Notes: generated by a model not told the origin, from the sequence alone. A DNA stretch of 64,000 nt from Stieleria neptunia (GCF_007754155.1 NZ_CP037423.1:9358938-9422937), one strand, 5' to 3'. Counted from the stretch's first letter, positions 28,534 through 38,266 are shown. Translations and numbers: made by a program.

Positions 28534-28902
28534 TTGAGTTGAACTTTTCGTCCCCCGAAGACGTCCAACCGTCGGTGCAAGGAGAGTGTGGAGCTGCCAA
28601 CCCCGGGGCTGGCAGCTCCGAATCCACAACTTTCACGGGCGCGTTGCAGCCCTGCCAGCCGATACAACGGTCAGCCCGCGAGTGGATCCGCGGACAAGTC
28701 GACCGACGATGGAGAGCGTCCCCGCAAGACGCGGGACCGCCAACTAGGATGGGTTCGAAATCCACTGCGGTTCGTTTTGTGGTTGCGCTGCCTGTCTTTG
28801 ACACGGTTTTCGCAATCCGGCGCTCCAACGCGGGGCACCCCACCCCACCGTCCAAACAAGAATCCGGAGCCAGGCGCCCCCGGAGCGAGTTTTCAATCGC
28901 CG
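28534..28902. other. Intergenic region with a terminator-like hairpin
   Basis: 369 bp between the giant gene and the metalloprotease. A 10-bp perfect stem (ggagctgcca at 28590-28599 and tggcagctcc at 28610-28619) encloses a C/G-rich loop. It is a strong hairpin but has no T-run, so it may slow or end transcription of the giant gene only weakly. An in-frame ATG at 28588 would extend the next gene through this hairpin, which argues against that start. Confidence 0.5.
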
Positions 28903-31509
28903 ATGAACCGAGTTACGACGAGACGATCCCGCCGCCGGCGCCTCGCTTTCCAAACCGTGGAAGACCGTCGGTTGCTGGCCGGCGACTTGCCCTTCGGTGC
29001 CACCCCAATCGATAACGGCGAATTTCTGCTCGGCACCGTCACCGTGACCCCCGTTTTTTTTGAAAGCGACGGGTCGATCGATGCCGAAACCCAGAATTGG
29101 ACCGAATCAGAAATCGACGAGACGCTGGCCAAGATTCGCGACAGCGTGGACTGGTGGAGCGATTTACTGGCCACGCAGACGTCGGTCCACACGCTGGATT
29201 TCGTCATCGACGACCGCTACGCCCGCGATCCCGTCGAAACCGGTTACGAACCGATCGACAACGACAGCAACGTCTTCAAACGCTACGTCGGCAACTGGCT
29301 GACCGATCTGGGCTACGGTGATGCCCCCTCGATCGAACGGGCCGTGTCGCTGTTCAACGACTCCCAGCGGCAAACCCACCAAACCGATTGGGCCTTCACG
29401 ATGTTTGTCGTCGATTCGTCCGACGATGAAAACGGATTGTTCGAAAACGGCGGCTTCATCGGCGCGTTCGCCTACCCCGGCGGGCTGTTCATGGTGGTCC
29501 CCTCGGGGCGTCCGGTTTCCACGTTCTCCCACGAAATGGGACACATTTTCTGGGCCCGAGACGAATACCCGGGGGCCGGCAGTTGGACCGACCAGCGGGG
29601 CTACTACAACGCACAGAATCTGAACGCATCGGACAATCCGACACCGGGATTTGTCCAGCAAGACAGCATCATGCGCGGCGGCGTGGTCACCACGCGGGCG
29701 TATGACAACCTGGTTTCCCCGGCATCCACCCTGGCCATGATCGGCTGGCGCGACAGCGACGGGGACGGCATCTTTGATCTCGCCGACGTGCCGCTTGTGT
29801 TGGACGCGGTCGGCTCCTTTGATGTCCAGTCGGGGGTCTATTCGATCCGCGGATCGGCGACCGTCGACACCCTGGCCAACCAAAACTCCGCAGGCACGCA
29901 GAGCGACATCACGCTCGCCCGCGTCAGCGAATTGCAATACCGACTCGACGACGGCCCTTGGCAAACCGCCCTCGCACCCGATGCGACCCACGCCGAATTT
30001 GATTTGGAAATCGAGCTTTCCAGCCCCTTCAACCAGATCTCCTGGCGGGCCATCGATACCCAGACCGGGATCACCAGCGACGTGCTCGGCGGTGACCTGC
30101 TGACGCCGGTCTGGTCCGGGATCGGCGGCGGTTTTGCCTACCTTGATCAAAACCAAAACGGACAACGCGACTTCGACGAGCCGCTGGTCGATGGCACCCA
30201 GTTCACGGTGCGTCGCGACGATGGCAGCGATCTGTTCACCCGCTCGTTCCAGGCGGCGAACTCGCCCGATGGGGTGGTCACACCCGCCGGCGAGTTGACG
30301 CTGTCCAGTTTGGGCAGCCAGGTCGACGGCCGTGTGGCGACCTTGGCAGCGATCAGCGACGAACAGGCCGGCCGCGTCCTCCACCACTACGAGACCCAGT
30401 CCGACCAATGGAGCGACACCTGGAACTCCGACCAACGACTGCAAGTCGCCTTCTCGGGCTCGACCGGGCGGGTTGAAATCGATTTCACCGCCCTGGACAC
30501 CGGCACCTATGGACTCGAAAGCGGCAGCTACGCGCGTGTCGAGGCCTACGACTCCCAAGGCAATCGCATCGATCGGGTCACCAGCCCCCTGGTGCCGGCC
30601 GGCACCAGGGACACACTCGTCATCGAAGACTCCCTAGGCCGGATCTCGCGAGTCGTCGTGTACGGACACGCGGAAACCGAAATCTTGATTTCCGGCATCC
30701 AGATCGGCCAAGCCGCACTGGTCTCGGCCGACGACAACGGTGCCTTCTCCGTGGACGGTTTACCCGACGGCCACTACTCCGTCGAACTGGCCACGCCGAA
30801 CCTGATTTATCAGTTCCCCTCTGAACCGGTCGTCTTTGAAATCAACGCCGGAACAGTCGCCCCCCTAGCCATCGCCGCCCAGCGCGTCGACAGCCCACGC
30901 TACAACCACTCGCTGCCGGGCGACGTCAATGGCGATCAACAGATCACCGCGCGCGACGCGCTGGCGGTCATCAACGACCTGGAACGACTGGGAAATCGAG
31001 TCCTCGCCGCCGACGAAACCTCCGGCTTTCACATCGACGTCAACAACGACGGACGTGTCTCCGCGATCGATGCGTTACGCGTGATCAATCTGCTCGAACG
31101 GGCCGTTTTCAGTGAGGGTGAATCATTTTCTGAAAACTCGGCATCCCCAGCCTCGATATCCGCTGCAAACCAAACCGCCGTCGCAACCCCATCACCTCGA
31201 CCCGCCCAACCGCTCTCTGCACCCGCCGTGGACCAGGTTTTCAGCCCCGAAAATCCGCAGCTCGCGTCCCACCAGGACAACAGTCTAAATCGTGAAGATC
31301 CGGAAATGTTGAACTGTGCGGGCCAACGGACATCCGACCAAAGTCTCAGCGACGCGCGATCCGATAGACCCACCGGGGCAGATGTTCAGTGGCCCGTTGA
31401 AACCCGGGCAAACACGGGTTTTGAGCGTCCATTGATGGGTTTTTTGCTTCGCGACGGCGAGATTGAGAGTGGTTTCGCGGGACCCCCTTCATCGGAACAA
31501 CTGTTTTGA
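28903..31509 (+). CDS. Secreted zinc metalloprotease-like protein with C-terminal dockerin
   Basis: 868 residues from ATG 28903, chosen because it puts the Arg-rich stretch and the export motif VEDRRLLAG right at the N-terminus; the frame is open to 28588. Residues 210-222 read HEMGHIFWARDEY, a zinc site of the HExxHxxxxxD kind (His210, Glu211, His214, Asp220), so peptidase activity is likely. Before it FIGAFAYPGGLFMVV fits the strand above the active site; after it comes a stretch with DSIMRGG that may hold the Met-turn. The middle has a region with DQNQNGQRDFDEPLVDGTQF, a calcium-loop-like insert as in SdrD-like B domains. The C-terminus has a dockerin pair, GDVNGDQQITARDALAVIND and DVNNDGRVSAIDALRVINLL, then a disordered tail. 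It is second in a row of three surface-protein genes. Confidence 0.88.
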   Translation: MNRVTTRRSRRRRLAFQTVEDRRLLAGDLPFGATPIDNGEFLLGTVTVTPVFFESDGSIDAETQNWTESEIDETLAKIRDSVDWWSDLLATQTSVHTLDFVIDDRYARDPVETGYEPIDNDSNVFKRYVGNWLTDLGYGDAPSIERAVSLFNDSQRQTHQTDWAFTMFVVDSSDDENGLFENGGFIGAFAYPGGLFMVVPSGRPVSTFSHEMGHIFWARDEYPGAGSWTDQRGYYNAQNLNASDNPTPGFVQQDSIMRGGVVTTRAYDNLVSPASTLAMIGWRDSDGDGIFDLADVPLVLDAVGSFDVQSGVYSIRGSATVDTLANQNSAGTQSDITLARVSELQYRLDDGPWQTALAPDATHAEFDLEIELSSPFNQISWRAIDTQTGITSDVLGGDLLTPVWSGIGGGFAYLDQNQNGQRDFDEPLVDGTQFTVRRDDGSDLFTRSFQAANSPDGVVTPAGELTLSSLGSQVDGRVATLAAISDEQAGRVLHHYETQSDQWSDTWNSDQRLQVAFSGSTGRVEIDFTALDTGTYGLESGSYARVEAYDSQGNRIDRVTSPLVPAGTRDTLVIEDSLGRISRVVVYGHAETEILISGIQIGQAALVSADDNGAFSVDGLPDGHYSVELATPNLIYQFPSEPVVFEINAGTVAPLAIAAQRVDSPRYNHSLPGDVNGDQQITARDALAVINDLERLGNRVLAADETSGFHIDVNNDGRVSAIDALRVINLLERAVFSEGESFSENSASPASISAANQTAVATPSPRPAQPLSAPAVDQVFSPENPQLASHQDNSLNREDPEMLNCAGQRTSDQSLSDARSDRPTGADVQWPVETRANTGFERPLMGFLLRDGEIESGFAGPPSSEQLF

Positions 31510-31769
31510 TCGGAATTACTGGAACTTTGCGGCGTGGTCGCGGTCTAAAACGCCGAGCGGATTGGCCCAATTCCCATCCGATCGAAACGTTGATAAAGCA
31601 GGAAGGGGAGATAAGATAGGGCCAATATTCAGCCTAGAGAGCTTTTAACCCCTCTAGTCTTCCAATATTTGGGCTCTGCGCCTGCAGAATCCAACTCCTC
31701 CGATTCGCCACTTGACAGACCCCAAGTCACCGGCAAACCACGTTCTACTTCATCTTTCCGGAACCCCAG

Positions 31770-34700
31770 ATGAAAAGCCTGCGTCAGTTGCTCCGCCGCC
31801 GTTTGCACTCCTCCAGTGTGGAACGCCCCCAGAAGCGTCGAGCCACCAAGCATCAACACGGCGGCGAAATGACACGACGGCTGAGCACTCAAACCCTGGA
31901 ACAGCGTCAGCTACTCGCAGGTGACTTGCAAGTCGCCCACAACTATTGGAACGGCTACGACGTCAACCAGGACCTTCAGATCTCGCCCAGCGATGCGTTG
32001 AGCGTGATCAACTACTTGGCGACCTCGCAAGCCAACGGCGAGCAGGTGGGGGGCGGCACGGTAGAAGAATTTGCCGGCCGGAAAGTGGACGTCAACGCCG
32101 ACGGCAACGTGACCCCCAGCGACGCGTTGAGCGTGATCAACGCGTTGGCTCGCGGCGAGCAGTTGGGTGAGTTGGTCGAATTCTTGTTGAGCGCCCGCGA
32201 CGAGGACGACAACTTGTTGCCGACCAGCAACGGCGTCGTCCAAGCGCCCGGCGTCGGGATCGACAATTCGTTCTACTTGGAAGTCGCCTACGACGACCTG
32301 CGAACCTTCGGTGATGACAAAGGGGCGTTCACGGTCTTTCCCGATCTAGGCGTCAGCCAAGGCGGCATCTTGCAACCGGTGTTGCGTGAAACGCAACAGA
32401 TCATCATCGGCGAAGAAATCCGTTCGACAGTCTCCGGCTCGGTGACCATCGGCCGTGAAGGCACCACCGACACCGTTGACATCAGCATTGGTGACATCCA
32501 AGGCGGCTTTTCCACGGCACTGGCGGGCGCGTTGGTCAACACCTTCGGGTTGACCGCCGACGATTTTGAAATCAGCGAACCGACCGCGCTCAAGGGCGAA
32601 AACGGACAGGACCTGGGTTTCGAGATCTTTTACAAAGCAGACGCCTTCGGCAACGTCGACATTGCCGACCTGACGTTCACCCCCAACTTTGACAACACGG
32701 TCCCATTTACCTTCCGCGAATTCGCACCGTTTGAGGCCGACGGCGTCACCCCGAATTCCTCCGCGGTCCGCTTCAATCTGGACTTGCGAAGCCGAACGCT
32801 GCCCAACAACCAAGAGTTTTACAACTTCATCAATCGCGGCTCGTTTGATGAGGCGGTCGGCTTCACCGACATCGGTGGTGGCGGTGGCGTTTTCACCGAT
32901 GGAGTGCGAGCGGCCACCGGTGGAACGATGCCGGACGTCGTCGATGTGTTCCGGATCGAGGTCTTCCTGGATACGGAACTGTCCGATTCCGGCCCCTTGA
33001 TCATCGATGTCAATCCGGGTGAAGGCGTCGACCCGCTGACACTCTACGGCAGCAACGACGTCGTCACCGAAGACTTGATTTTGATCGATGATGACGCCCG
33101 CGTGACGATCAGCACCGGTGCCGTTGCGATCAACAACCCGCCCACCGTTTCACCGGTTCCCTTGGAAATCACGGTGTCCGAAGACGACTCCAACTCGTCG
33201 CCGAGTCTGTTGACCGGTGCCAGTGATGTCGACGGTGACACGTTGTCGGTCAGTGGCTTCACCTTCACCGGTGGGGATCAAACGGGAGTCACGCTCGTCG
33301 GAAACACCATCTCGATCACGCCGTCGAGCTACAACAGCTTGATGGTGAACGCATCGGAGGTGGTCACGGCGACCTACAACATCATCGACGGCAACGGCGG
33401 AAGCGTCGGGCAAACACTGTCCTTGACGATCAACGGGGCCAACGACGCGCCGGATGCCGGGGCGGATCTCACGGCGACCAACGACGAGTTTGATCCCCAG
33501 TTCGACATCGATCTGCTGCAGAACGCTTCGGACCCCGACGGCGACACGCTCAGCATTTCCAGCATCACTCAAGTCGGCAGCGATGACACCTCCGGCGTCA
33601 CCCCCGACCAGGCCAACAACCAAATCACCGTCAACCCGGCAGCCTACGCCTATCTTGAGCAGGGCGAAAGCGTCACCGTGACGTATCAATTCGAAGTCTC
33701 CGACGGCAACGGCGGGACCGACACGGCGACGGTGGCCGTCACCATCAACGGCGACACGCCCAACCGGGCTCCGGTCGCCAGCGGGCCGGTGAACTTGGCG
33801 GTTTCCGAAGACGACGCCGATACCTCGCTGGACCTGCGAACCAACGTCACCGACCAAGACCCCGAAGACACGCTGTCCGTCGACGCCGCGACCATCGTGA
33901 CGACCGGCGACACATCGGGAATCACCGTCAACGGCAACTTCCTGAACATCACCCCCTCCGCGTACAACTCGCTGGCCGCCACGGACACCGAGGTGGTGAC
34001 CTACACCTATGACGTCATCGACGGTGAAGGCGGCAGCGTGGAGCAGACCGCAACGATCACCATTGCCGGAGCCAACGATGCCCCCGTGGTCACCGCCGCG
34101 GTCACCTCGACGGTCACCGAAGACGACGCCAGCACCGACGTCGACCTGCTCGACGGGGCTTCCGATCCCGACAACGGCGACACCGTCTCGGTCGAAAACG
34201 GTTCCCTGGTCCGCCAATCCGGTGATGACAGCGGCATCTCGGCCAACGGTACCAGCGGATTGACGATCGATCCCTCCGCCTACAACAGCCTGGCGGCGGG
34301 CGAATCAGAAGTCATCATCTACGACTACAACCTGACCGATGGCAATGGTGGCACGATCTCCCAGTCGGCGACGATCACCATCACCGGTGTCAACGACGCA
34401 CCCTCGGTCGGTCAACCGCTCACCCTGACCGTCAGCGAAGACGACGCGGCACAGTCCATCGATCTGCTCAGCGGTGCGACCGACCCCGACACCAACGACA
34501 CCCTGATCGCCGAAAGCCTGTCCTTCAGCAGGGATGCGTCCGCGTTCACCCTGGTCAACGACAACACACTGACGTTTGACCCCAACTTCTTCAACGGACT
34601 CGGTGCGACCGAAGACGCTGAAGTCATCGTCAATTACGACGTCGCCGACGGCAACGGTGGCACCGCCGCCCAAACCGTCACGGTCACGGTCACCGGAGTC

Positions 34701-36086
34701 AACGACGCACCGGTCGTCTCCGGGGCAATCGACGAGACGTTCTCCGAAGATGCCGGCACCCAGGCGCTCTCGCTGTTGCTCGGCGCCAGCGACGCGGACA
34801 CCAATGACGTGCTGACCGTTGAGAACGTCTCCGTGACCGGCGACGACAGCGGCATCACGCGAACCGGTGCCGACCTGAGCATCAACACCGCCGCCTACGA
34901 TAGCCTGGAAGAAGGCGAATCGGTCCAAATCGTGTTCACCTACGAGGTCACCGACGGAACCGCGACCGTCAACCAAACGGCGACCGTCACGATCACCGGC
35001 GGTGCCGACATCCCGATCCCCGGTCCAGACATCAGCATCGAGCTTGATGAAAACGACCCCAGCCAATTCGTCGATCTCCTCCAGGGTTCGACGGACCCCA
35101 ACAACGACCCGCTGTCCGTCATCGAAGCCAGCATCCGTAGCGGTGACGCGAGTGGCGTGACCATCGACGCGGCGAACAATCGATTGGTGGTGGATCCGTC
35201 CGCCTATGCGGATCTGGAAGACGGCGAAACCGAAGTCATCATCGTCGACTACCGCGTCAGCGATGACAACGGCAACTCGGCCCCGCGTGTGGCGACGGTG
35301 ACGATCATCGGCCAGACGCTCGTCCCCTCGTCGATCTCCGGCCAGCTGTTCATCGACCACCTCGAAAACCGCGACGCCGTCCGTGGCGGTGCCTCACCGA
35401 TTTACAACGGGGTCAAAGATGACGACGAAAAAGCCCTCACCGGTGTCACCATTCGACTGATCGAAGTCACTTCGTCGGGCGAAATGCAAATCGCATCGGT
35501 ACTGACCGACATGCAGGGTGCGTACTCGTTCACCGGCGTGCTGCCGGGAACCTACATCGTTGAATACGATATCCCCGACTCGGTTCATCACAGCGGCAGC
35601 ACCCGTGGCCAAGTCGTGATCAGCGAAGCCGGCGGTGAAGCGGCATCCGGCCCCGCCCTCAATGCGACCGGCTTGATCGGTGTTCAACAACGTTTGGACT
35701 TGCTGGCCAAGTCCTACATCGATGCCGGCATCATCGACACCAGCAACTTGCCCGAAGGCCTTGCCGGTGGATCGGTCCAACTCAACGCCGACGGCAGCAT
35801 GCAGATGTTGGTCGCCGGTGAAGGCTTCGACCCGGAATTCGCCGAACTCGTGCTCAACGAAGCCCGCGACGCAGCCCTGCTGACGATCATCGATTCGGCT
35901 GACGGCAAAGTGAAGTCCGCGCGATTGACACTGGACCAATTCGTCGTCACCAGCGACGGAAAAGGCGTGCGATTCTTCGGCTCGGTGAACGACTTCGATT
36001 TCGTCGAAACCAGCGAAGACTTGGTCCAAGAAGAATTCGACGATTATCGCAATGCGATCGACCGTGCGATGGCGTCAGGCTTCTGA
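31770..36086 (+). CDS. Cadherin-like tandem-repeat surface protein with N-terminal dockerin and C-terminal SdrD-B-like domain
   Basis: 1438 residues from ATG 31770; ATG 31869 (MTRRLSTQTLEQRQLLAG) is an alternative start that leaves only the export motif. Directly after the motif is a dockerin-like pair (DVNQDLQISPSDALSVINYL, DVNADGNVTPSDALSVINAL), unusual in being N-terminal. A beta-rich domain follows to about residue 450. Seven tandem repeats of about 105 residues come next, each starting with an NDAPxxS-like edge and an SEDD...LL.GASDxDxxDTLSV core, like bacterial cadherin/VCBS-type repeats that bind calcium and make rod-like stalks. Then an SdrD-B-like domain (GVKDDDEKALTGVTIRLIEV to VLPGTYIVEYDIPDS). 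The last 130 residues are unassigned. A strong terminator follows at 36116. Confidence 0.9.
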   Translation: MKSLRQLLRRRLHSSSVERPQKRRATKHQHGGEMTRRLSTQTLEQRQLLAGDLQVAHNYWNGYDVNQDLQISPSDALSVINYLATSQANGEQVGGGTVEEFAGRKVDVNADGNVTPSDALSVINALARGEQLGELVEFLLSARDEDDNLLPTSNGVVQAPGVGIDNSFYLEVAYDDLRTFGDDKGAFTVFPDLGVSQGGILQPVLRETQQIIIGEEIRSTVSGSVTIGREGTTDTVDISIGDIQGGFSTALAGALVNTFGLTADDFEISEPTALKGENGQDLGFEIFYKADAFGNVDIADLTFTPNFDNTVPFTFREFAPFEADGVTPNSSAVRFNLDLRSRTLPNNQEFYNFINRGSFDEAVGFTDIGGGGGVFTDGVRAATGGTMPDVVDVFRIEVFLDTELSDSGPLIIDVNPGEGVDPLTLYGSNDVVTEDLILIDDDARVTISTGAVAINNPPTVSPVPLEITVSEDDSNSSPSLLTGASDVDGDTLSVSGFTFTGGDQTGVTLVGNTISITPSSYNSLMVNASEVVTATYNIIDGNGGSVGQTLSLTINGANDAPDAGADLTATNDEFDPQFDIDLLQNASDPDGDTLSISSITQVGSDDTSGVTPDQANNQITVNPAAYAYLEQGESVTVTYQFEVSDGNGGTDTATVAVTINGDTPNRAPVASGPVNLAVSEDDADTSLDLRTNVTDQDPEDTLSVDAATIVTTGDTSGITVNGNFLNITPSAYNSLAATDTEVVTYTYDVIDGEGGSVEQTATITIAGANDAPVVTAAVTSTVTEDDASTDVDLLDGASDPDNGDTVSVENGSLVRQSGDDSGISANGTSGLTIDPSAYNSLAAGESEVIIYDYNLTDGNGGTISQSATITITGVNDAPSVGQPLTLTVSEDDAAQSIDLLSGATDPDTNDTLIAESLSFSRDASAFTLVNDNTLTFDPNFFNGLGATEDAEVIVNYDVADGNGGTAAQTVTVTVTGVNDAPVVSGAIDETFSEDAGTQALSLLLGASDADTNDVLTVENVSVTGDDSGITRTGADLSINTAAYDSLEEGESVQIVFTYEVTDGTATVNQTATVTITGGADIPIPGPDISIELDENDPSQFVDLLQGSTDPNNDPLSVIEASIRSGDASGVTIDAANNRLVVDPSAYADLEDGETEVIIVDYRVSDDNGNSAPRVATVTIIGQTLVPSSISGQLFIDHLENRDAVRGGASPIYNGVKDDDEKALTGVTIRLIEVTSSGEMQIASVLTDMQGAYSFTGVLPGTYIVEYDIPDSVHHSGSTRGQVVISEAGGEAASGPALNATGLIGVQQRLDLLAKSYIDAGIIDTSNLPEGLAGGSVQLNADGSMQMLVAGEGFDPEFAELVLNEARDAALLTIIDSADGKVKSARLTLDQFVVTSDGKGVRFFGSVNDFDFVETSEDLVQEEFDDYRNAIDRAMASGF
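33130..35325 (+). repeat. Seven tandem cadherin-like coding repeats of about 310 bp
   Basis: Repeat starts lie at about 33130, 33440, 33760, 34070, 34390, 34700 and 35005. Each encodes an edge such as ANDAP or VNDAP, an acidic SEDDA-like turn, a DxDxxDTLSV-like core and a DGNGGT turn. The units diverge enough in DNA to be stable, but the shared phase indicates expansion by duplication. They form the stalk of the 1438-residue protein. Confidence 0.8.
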
Positions 36087-36115
36087 TCCGACGCCCCGAC
36101 ACCTTTCGTAAAACG

Positions 36116-36149
36116 AAACCGCTGGTGACAATTCACCAGCGGTTTTTTT
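36116..36149 (+). terminator. Rho-independent terminator
   Basis: A 13-bp perfect stem (aaaccgctggtga at 36116-36128, tcaccagcggttt at 36133-36145) with a 4-base loop and seven T at 36143-36149. It lies 30 bp after the stop of the cadherin-like repeat protein and ends the surface-protein run. The next gene must therefore start after it. Confidence 0.93.
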
Positions 36150-36211
36150 GTGGTTCCGTGTCCCTCCGGGATTCCCTTTTCCTGCCCCCGACGTTTCCGC
36201 CATCACCCACC

Positions 36212-36598
36212 GTGCACACCATTCGCCTCCGCCGTCCTTGGTTGCGTTCCATCGATCCGCAATCCCCGCCCGACAAGGTGGATGTCCCCGACACCGCACC
36301 GCTGGCTGCGACCGGAGGCGATCGGGTGACGTATCGGCGCGCCTTCAACCGTCCCACCGGGTTGACGCCGACCGATGGGGTCTGGCTGTCGATTTCGCAT
36401 TACGCGGCGGACGCGATCGAAGTCCGAATCAATGACACGCTGATCAGCCGATCGACCGCCGGCGAGCCGATCCGCGTCAACATCACCGCGGATCTGCAGA
36501 CGTCCAATCAATTGGCCATCACGCTGAAATCGAGTGAATCGTCGCCCGCGGCACTCGACGGCGCGGTGACGCTGGAGATCGAATCGGTTGATTCCTAG
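36212..36598 (+). CDS. Small protein resembling a galactose-binding-like (GH2 N-terminal type) domain
   Basis: 128 residues from GTG 36212. The ATG at 36125 lies inside the terminator, so it is unlikely. The pattern VTYRRAFNRPTGL, GVWLSISHYAADAIEVRIND, PIRVNITADLQTSNQLAITL follows the jelly-roll sugar-binding domain found at the N-terminus of glycoside hydrolase family 2 enzymes, here standing alone without a catalytic domain. No signal peptide is clear. The match is by pattern only, and the start is uncertain. Confidence 0.6.
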   Translation: MHTIRLRRPWLRSIDPQSPPDKVDVPDTAPLAATGGDRVTYRRAFNRPTGLTPTDGVWLSISHYAADAIEVRINDTLISRSTAGEPIRVNITADLQTSNQLAITLKSSESSPAALDGAVTLEIESVDS

Positions 36599-36605
36599 GA
36601 TCGAA

Positions 36606-36698
36606 CGGAAAATAAGTGTCGGATCCTGTGAGTGGGATAGGCTTCCAGCCTGTCATTCCAGCGTCGACAGGCTGGAAGCCTATCCCACTTATTTTCCG
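36606..36698. repeat. Bulged palindromic intergenic repeat
   Basis: Outer arms cggaaaataag (36606-36616) and its complement (36688-36698) and inner arms agtgggataggcttccagcc (from 36631) with complement ending at 36689 form one long hairpin. The left side carries an extra stretch of about 13 bases (around 36619-36631) that the right side lacks, giving a bulge. The stem runs through gacaggctggaagcctatcc. It sits 8 bp after the small gene stop and may end its transcript. Confidence 0.75.
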
Positions 36699-36844
36699 TG
36701 CGTTGCTTAGCCGCGGAAAGCACTCGGGGGATGCGGTCCAACCCGACCGCTTTGCCGTGGGGTGATCGGGGCGTTACGATGGACACGTTCGTAGCGTGTC
36801 CATCGTTTTGCTTTTGGTAATCCTTTTCAGCGGAGAACCTCGCC

Positions 36845-38266
36845 ATGCCACCCGGTCCAGCGACACCGATTCGCCTCGCCGTGTGTCGCGTCTCCTGTCG
36901 GGTCAGGTGTCGGTCCGTCGTCTGGCCGATGACCATCGCGGTTTGCCTGGCGGTGATTGCTGCGTCGATTCCGCATCCATCCGCCGCGGCCGATCGCAAC
37001 GAAGCCCGCTTTCGTCGCTTGCTGACCGGTCGTCATGACGAAGCCCGTGTCGCGGCGCTGCGGTCGGTCCCGAGCGACTTCCAAAGCCGATTGTACGCGT
37101 TGCCGATCGTCGCCGACGCCTTGGAAACGCTTTGCGAAGACGCCCGTTTCGACCGGGCGATGAAACAGGGCCAGCCAGAACTGCCCGGAGGCGTGCGATT
37201 GATGATTGATTTCATCGGCACGATCGATCGCCCCGAGGCGACCGCGTCACTCGTCGACTTACTCGACTGCGGTCGTCTGACCTGGGCGATGGCCTCGATC
37301 CAAACCCTCTGCAAACACCAACACCACACCGCCATCGAGGACGTCATCGGCCTGATCGATTCCGAAGCCTTTGAGGCCAGCTATGGATTCCGGTTCACGC
37401 TCGCACGCGGACTGACGGAGATGAAACATCCCGACGCGTGGGAAGGCCTGGCCAAACTCTTCGAGCGCGTCGATGGACAACTGGCACACCGACTGGACCA
37501 GGAATTCCAACGCGTCACGAGCGAAGATTTCGAGGGCGATGAGGAACGCTTCCAGGCCTGGCGAGGTCTGGTCGGATTGACACCCGCAGCGAAGTCTCCC
37601 TCGCCGGATGCCTTGGACAAGGCCGCCGAGATCCTTCGCCAAGACGGCAAACCGGAACTGCCGCTACCGCAGCGGATGGGATTGCAGCCGGCCAAATCCG
37701 CCGCCTCGTACGCACGCGAAAAACGATTGAAGCCGTCGCACTATTACGGAATCAATATCTATGCCAAGCGATTGCTGTTCGTGATCGATCGCAGCGGCAG
37801 CATGAAGACGGTGGTGGGCGGCCATGCCAGAATCCAACGCGCCAAAATGGAATTGATCACCGCGATCAACGGCCTGGACGAACAGTGCCAGTTCGGCATC
37901 CTGGTGTTCGACAACGATGTGCGTGCCTGGCGCGAAGAGTTGGTCGAAGCCAACGAGACGAACAAACGCAATGCGATCCGATTTGTCGAGTACTTGTCCG
38001 CCGGTCGGAGTACCAACACCTACGCCGCGCTGCGTCGATCGCTCAACTTTGACCCACAACTCGAAGCCGTCTTCCTGTTGACCGACGGCGAGCCGACGTA
38101 CGGACAAGTCGTCAACCCGTCGGCGATCTTGCTGGACATCCTGCGCCGCAATGAAGTCCACAATGTGACGATCAACACGATCGCGATCGCCGTCGAACCG
38201 CTGATGGCGACGTTCTTGAGAAACCTAAGCGAACCCAGCAACGGGGAATTCCGTGAGGTCAGGTGA
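36845..38266 (+). CDS. Secreted von Willebrand factor A domain protein
   Basis: 473 residues. A Cys/Arg-rich N-terminus is followed by a hydrophobic export segment (MTIAVCLAVIAASIPHPSAAA, about residues 29-49). Residues 50-250 are helical with HEAT-like pairs (RPEATASLVDLLDCGRLTWA and others). The C-terminal VWA domain starts at AKRLLFVIDRSGSMKT, where Asp315, Ser317 and Ser319 form the metal-ion site with FDNDVRAW and LLTDGEPTYGQ. VWA domains bind proteins or other ligands through a metal. A minisatellite array begins about 100 bp after the stop. Confidence 0.85.
   Translation: MPPGPATPIRLAVCRVSCRVRCRSVVWPMTIAVCLAVIAASIPHPSAAADRNEARFRRLLTGRHDEARVAALRSVPSDFQSRLYALPIVADALETLCEDARFDRAMKQGQPELPGGVRLMIDFIGTIDRPEATASLVDLLDCGRLTWAMASIQTLCKHQHHTAIEDVIGLIDSEAFEASYGFRFTLARGLTEMKHPDAWEGLAKLFERVDGQLAHRLDQEFQRVTSEDFEGDEERFQAWRGLVGLTPAAKSPSPDALDKAAEILRQDGKPELPLPQRMGLQPAKSAASYAREKRLKPSHYYGINIYAKRLLFVIDRSGSMKTVVGGHARIQRAKMELITAINGLDEQCQFGILVFDNDVRAWREELVEANETNKRNAIRFVEYLSAGRSTNTYAALRRSLNFDPQLEAVFLLTDGEPTYGQVVNPSAILLDILRRNEVHNVTINTIAIAVEPLMATFLRNLSEPSNGEFREVR

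Noticed and set aside
25978..28629. An 883-codon antisense frame over the end of the giant gene
   Set aside because: Same reason; the sense frame codes clear GEVED and dockerin modules here.
28588..28902. Longer N-terminus for the dockerin metalloprotease
   Set aside because: It would begin inside a strong hairpin and place about 105 non-family residues before the Arg-rich export motif.
36125..36211. ATG start for the galactose-binding-like gene
   Set aside because: It lies inside the rho-independent terminator stem-loop; GTG 36212 is the better choice.
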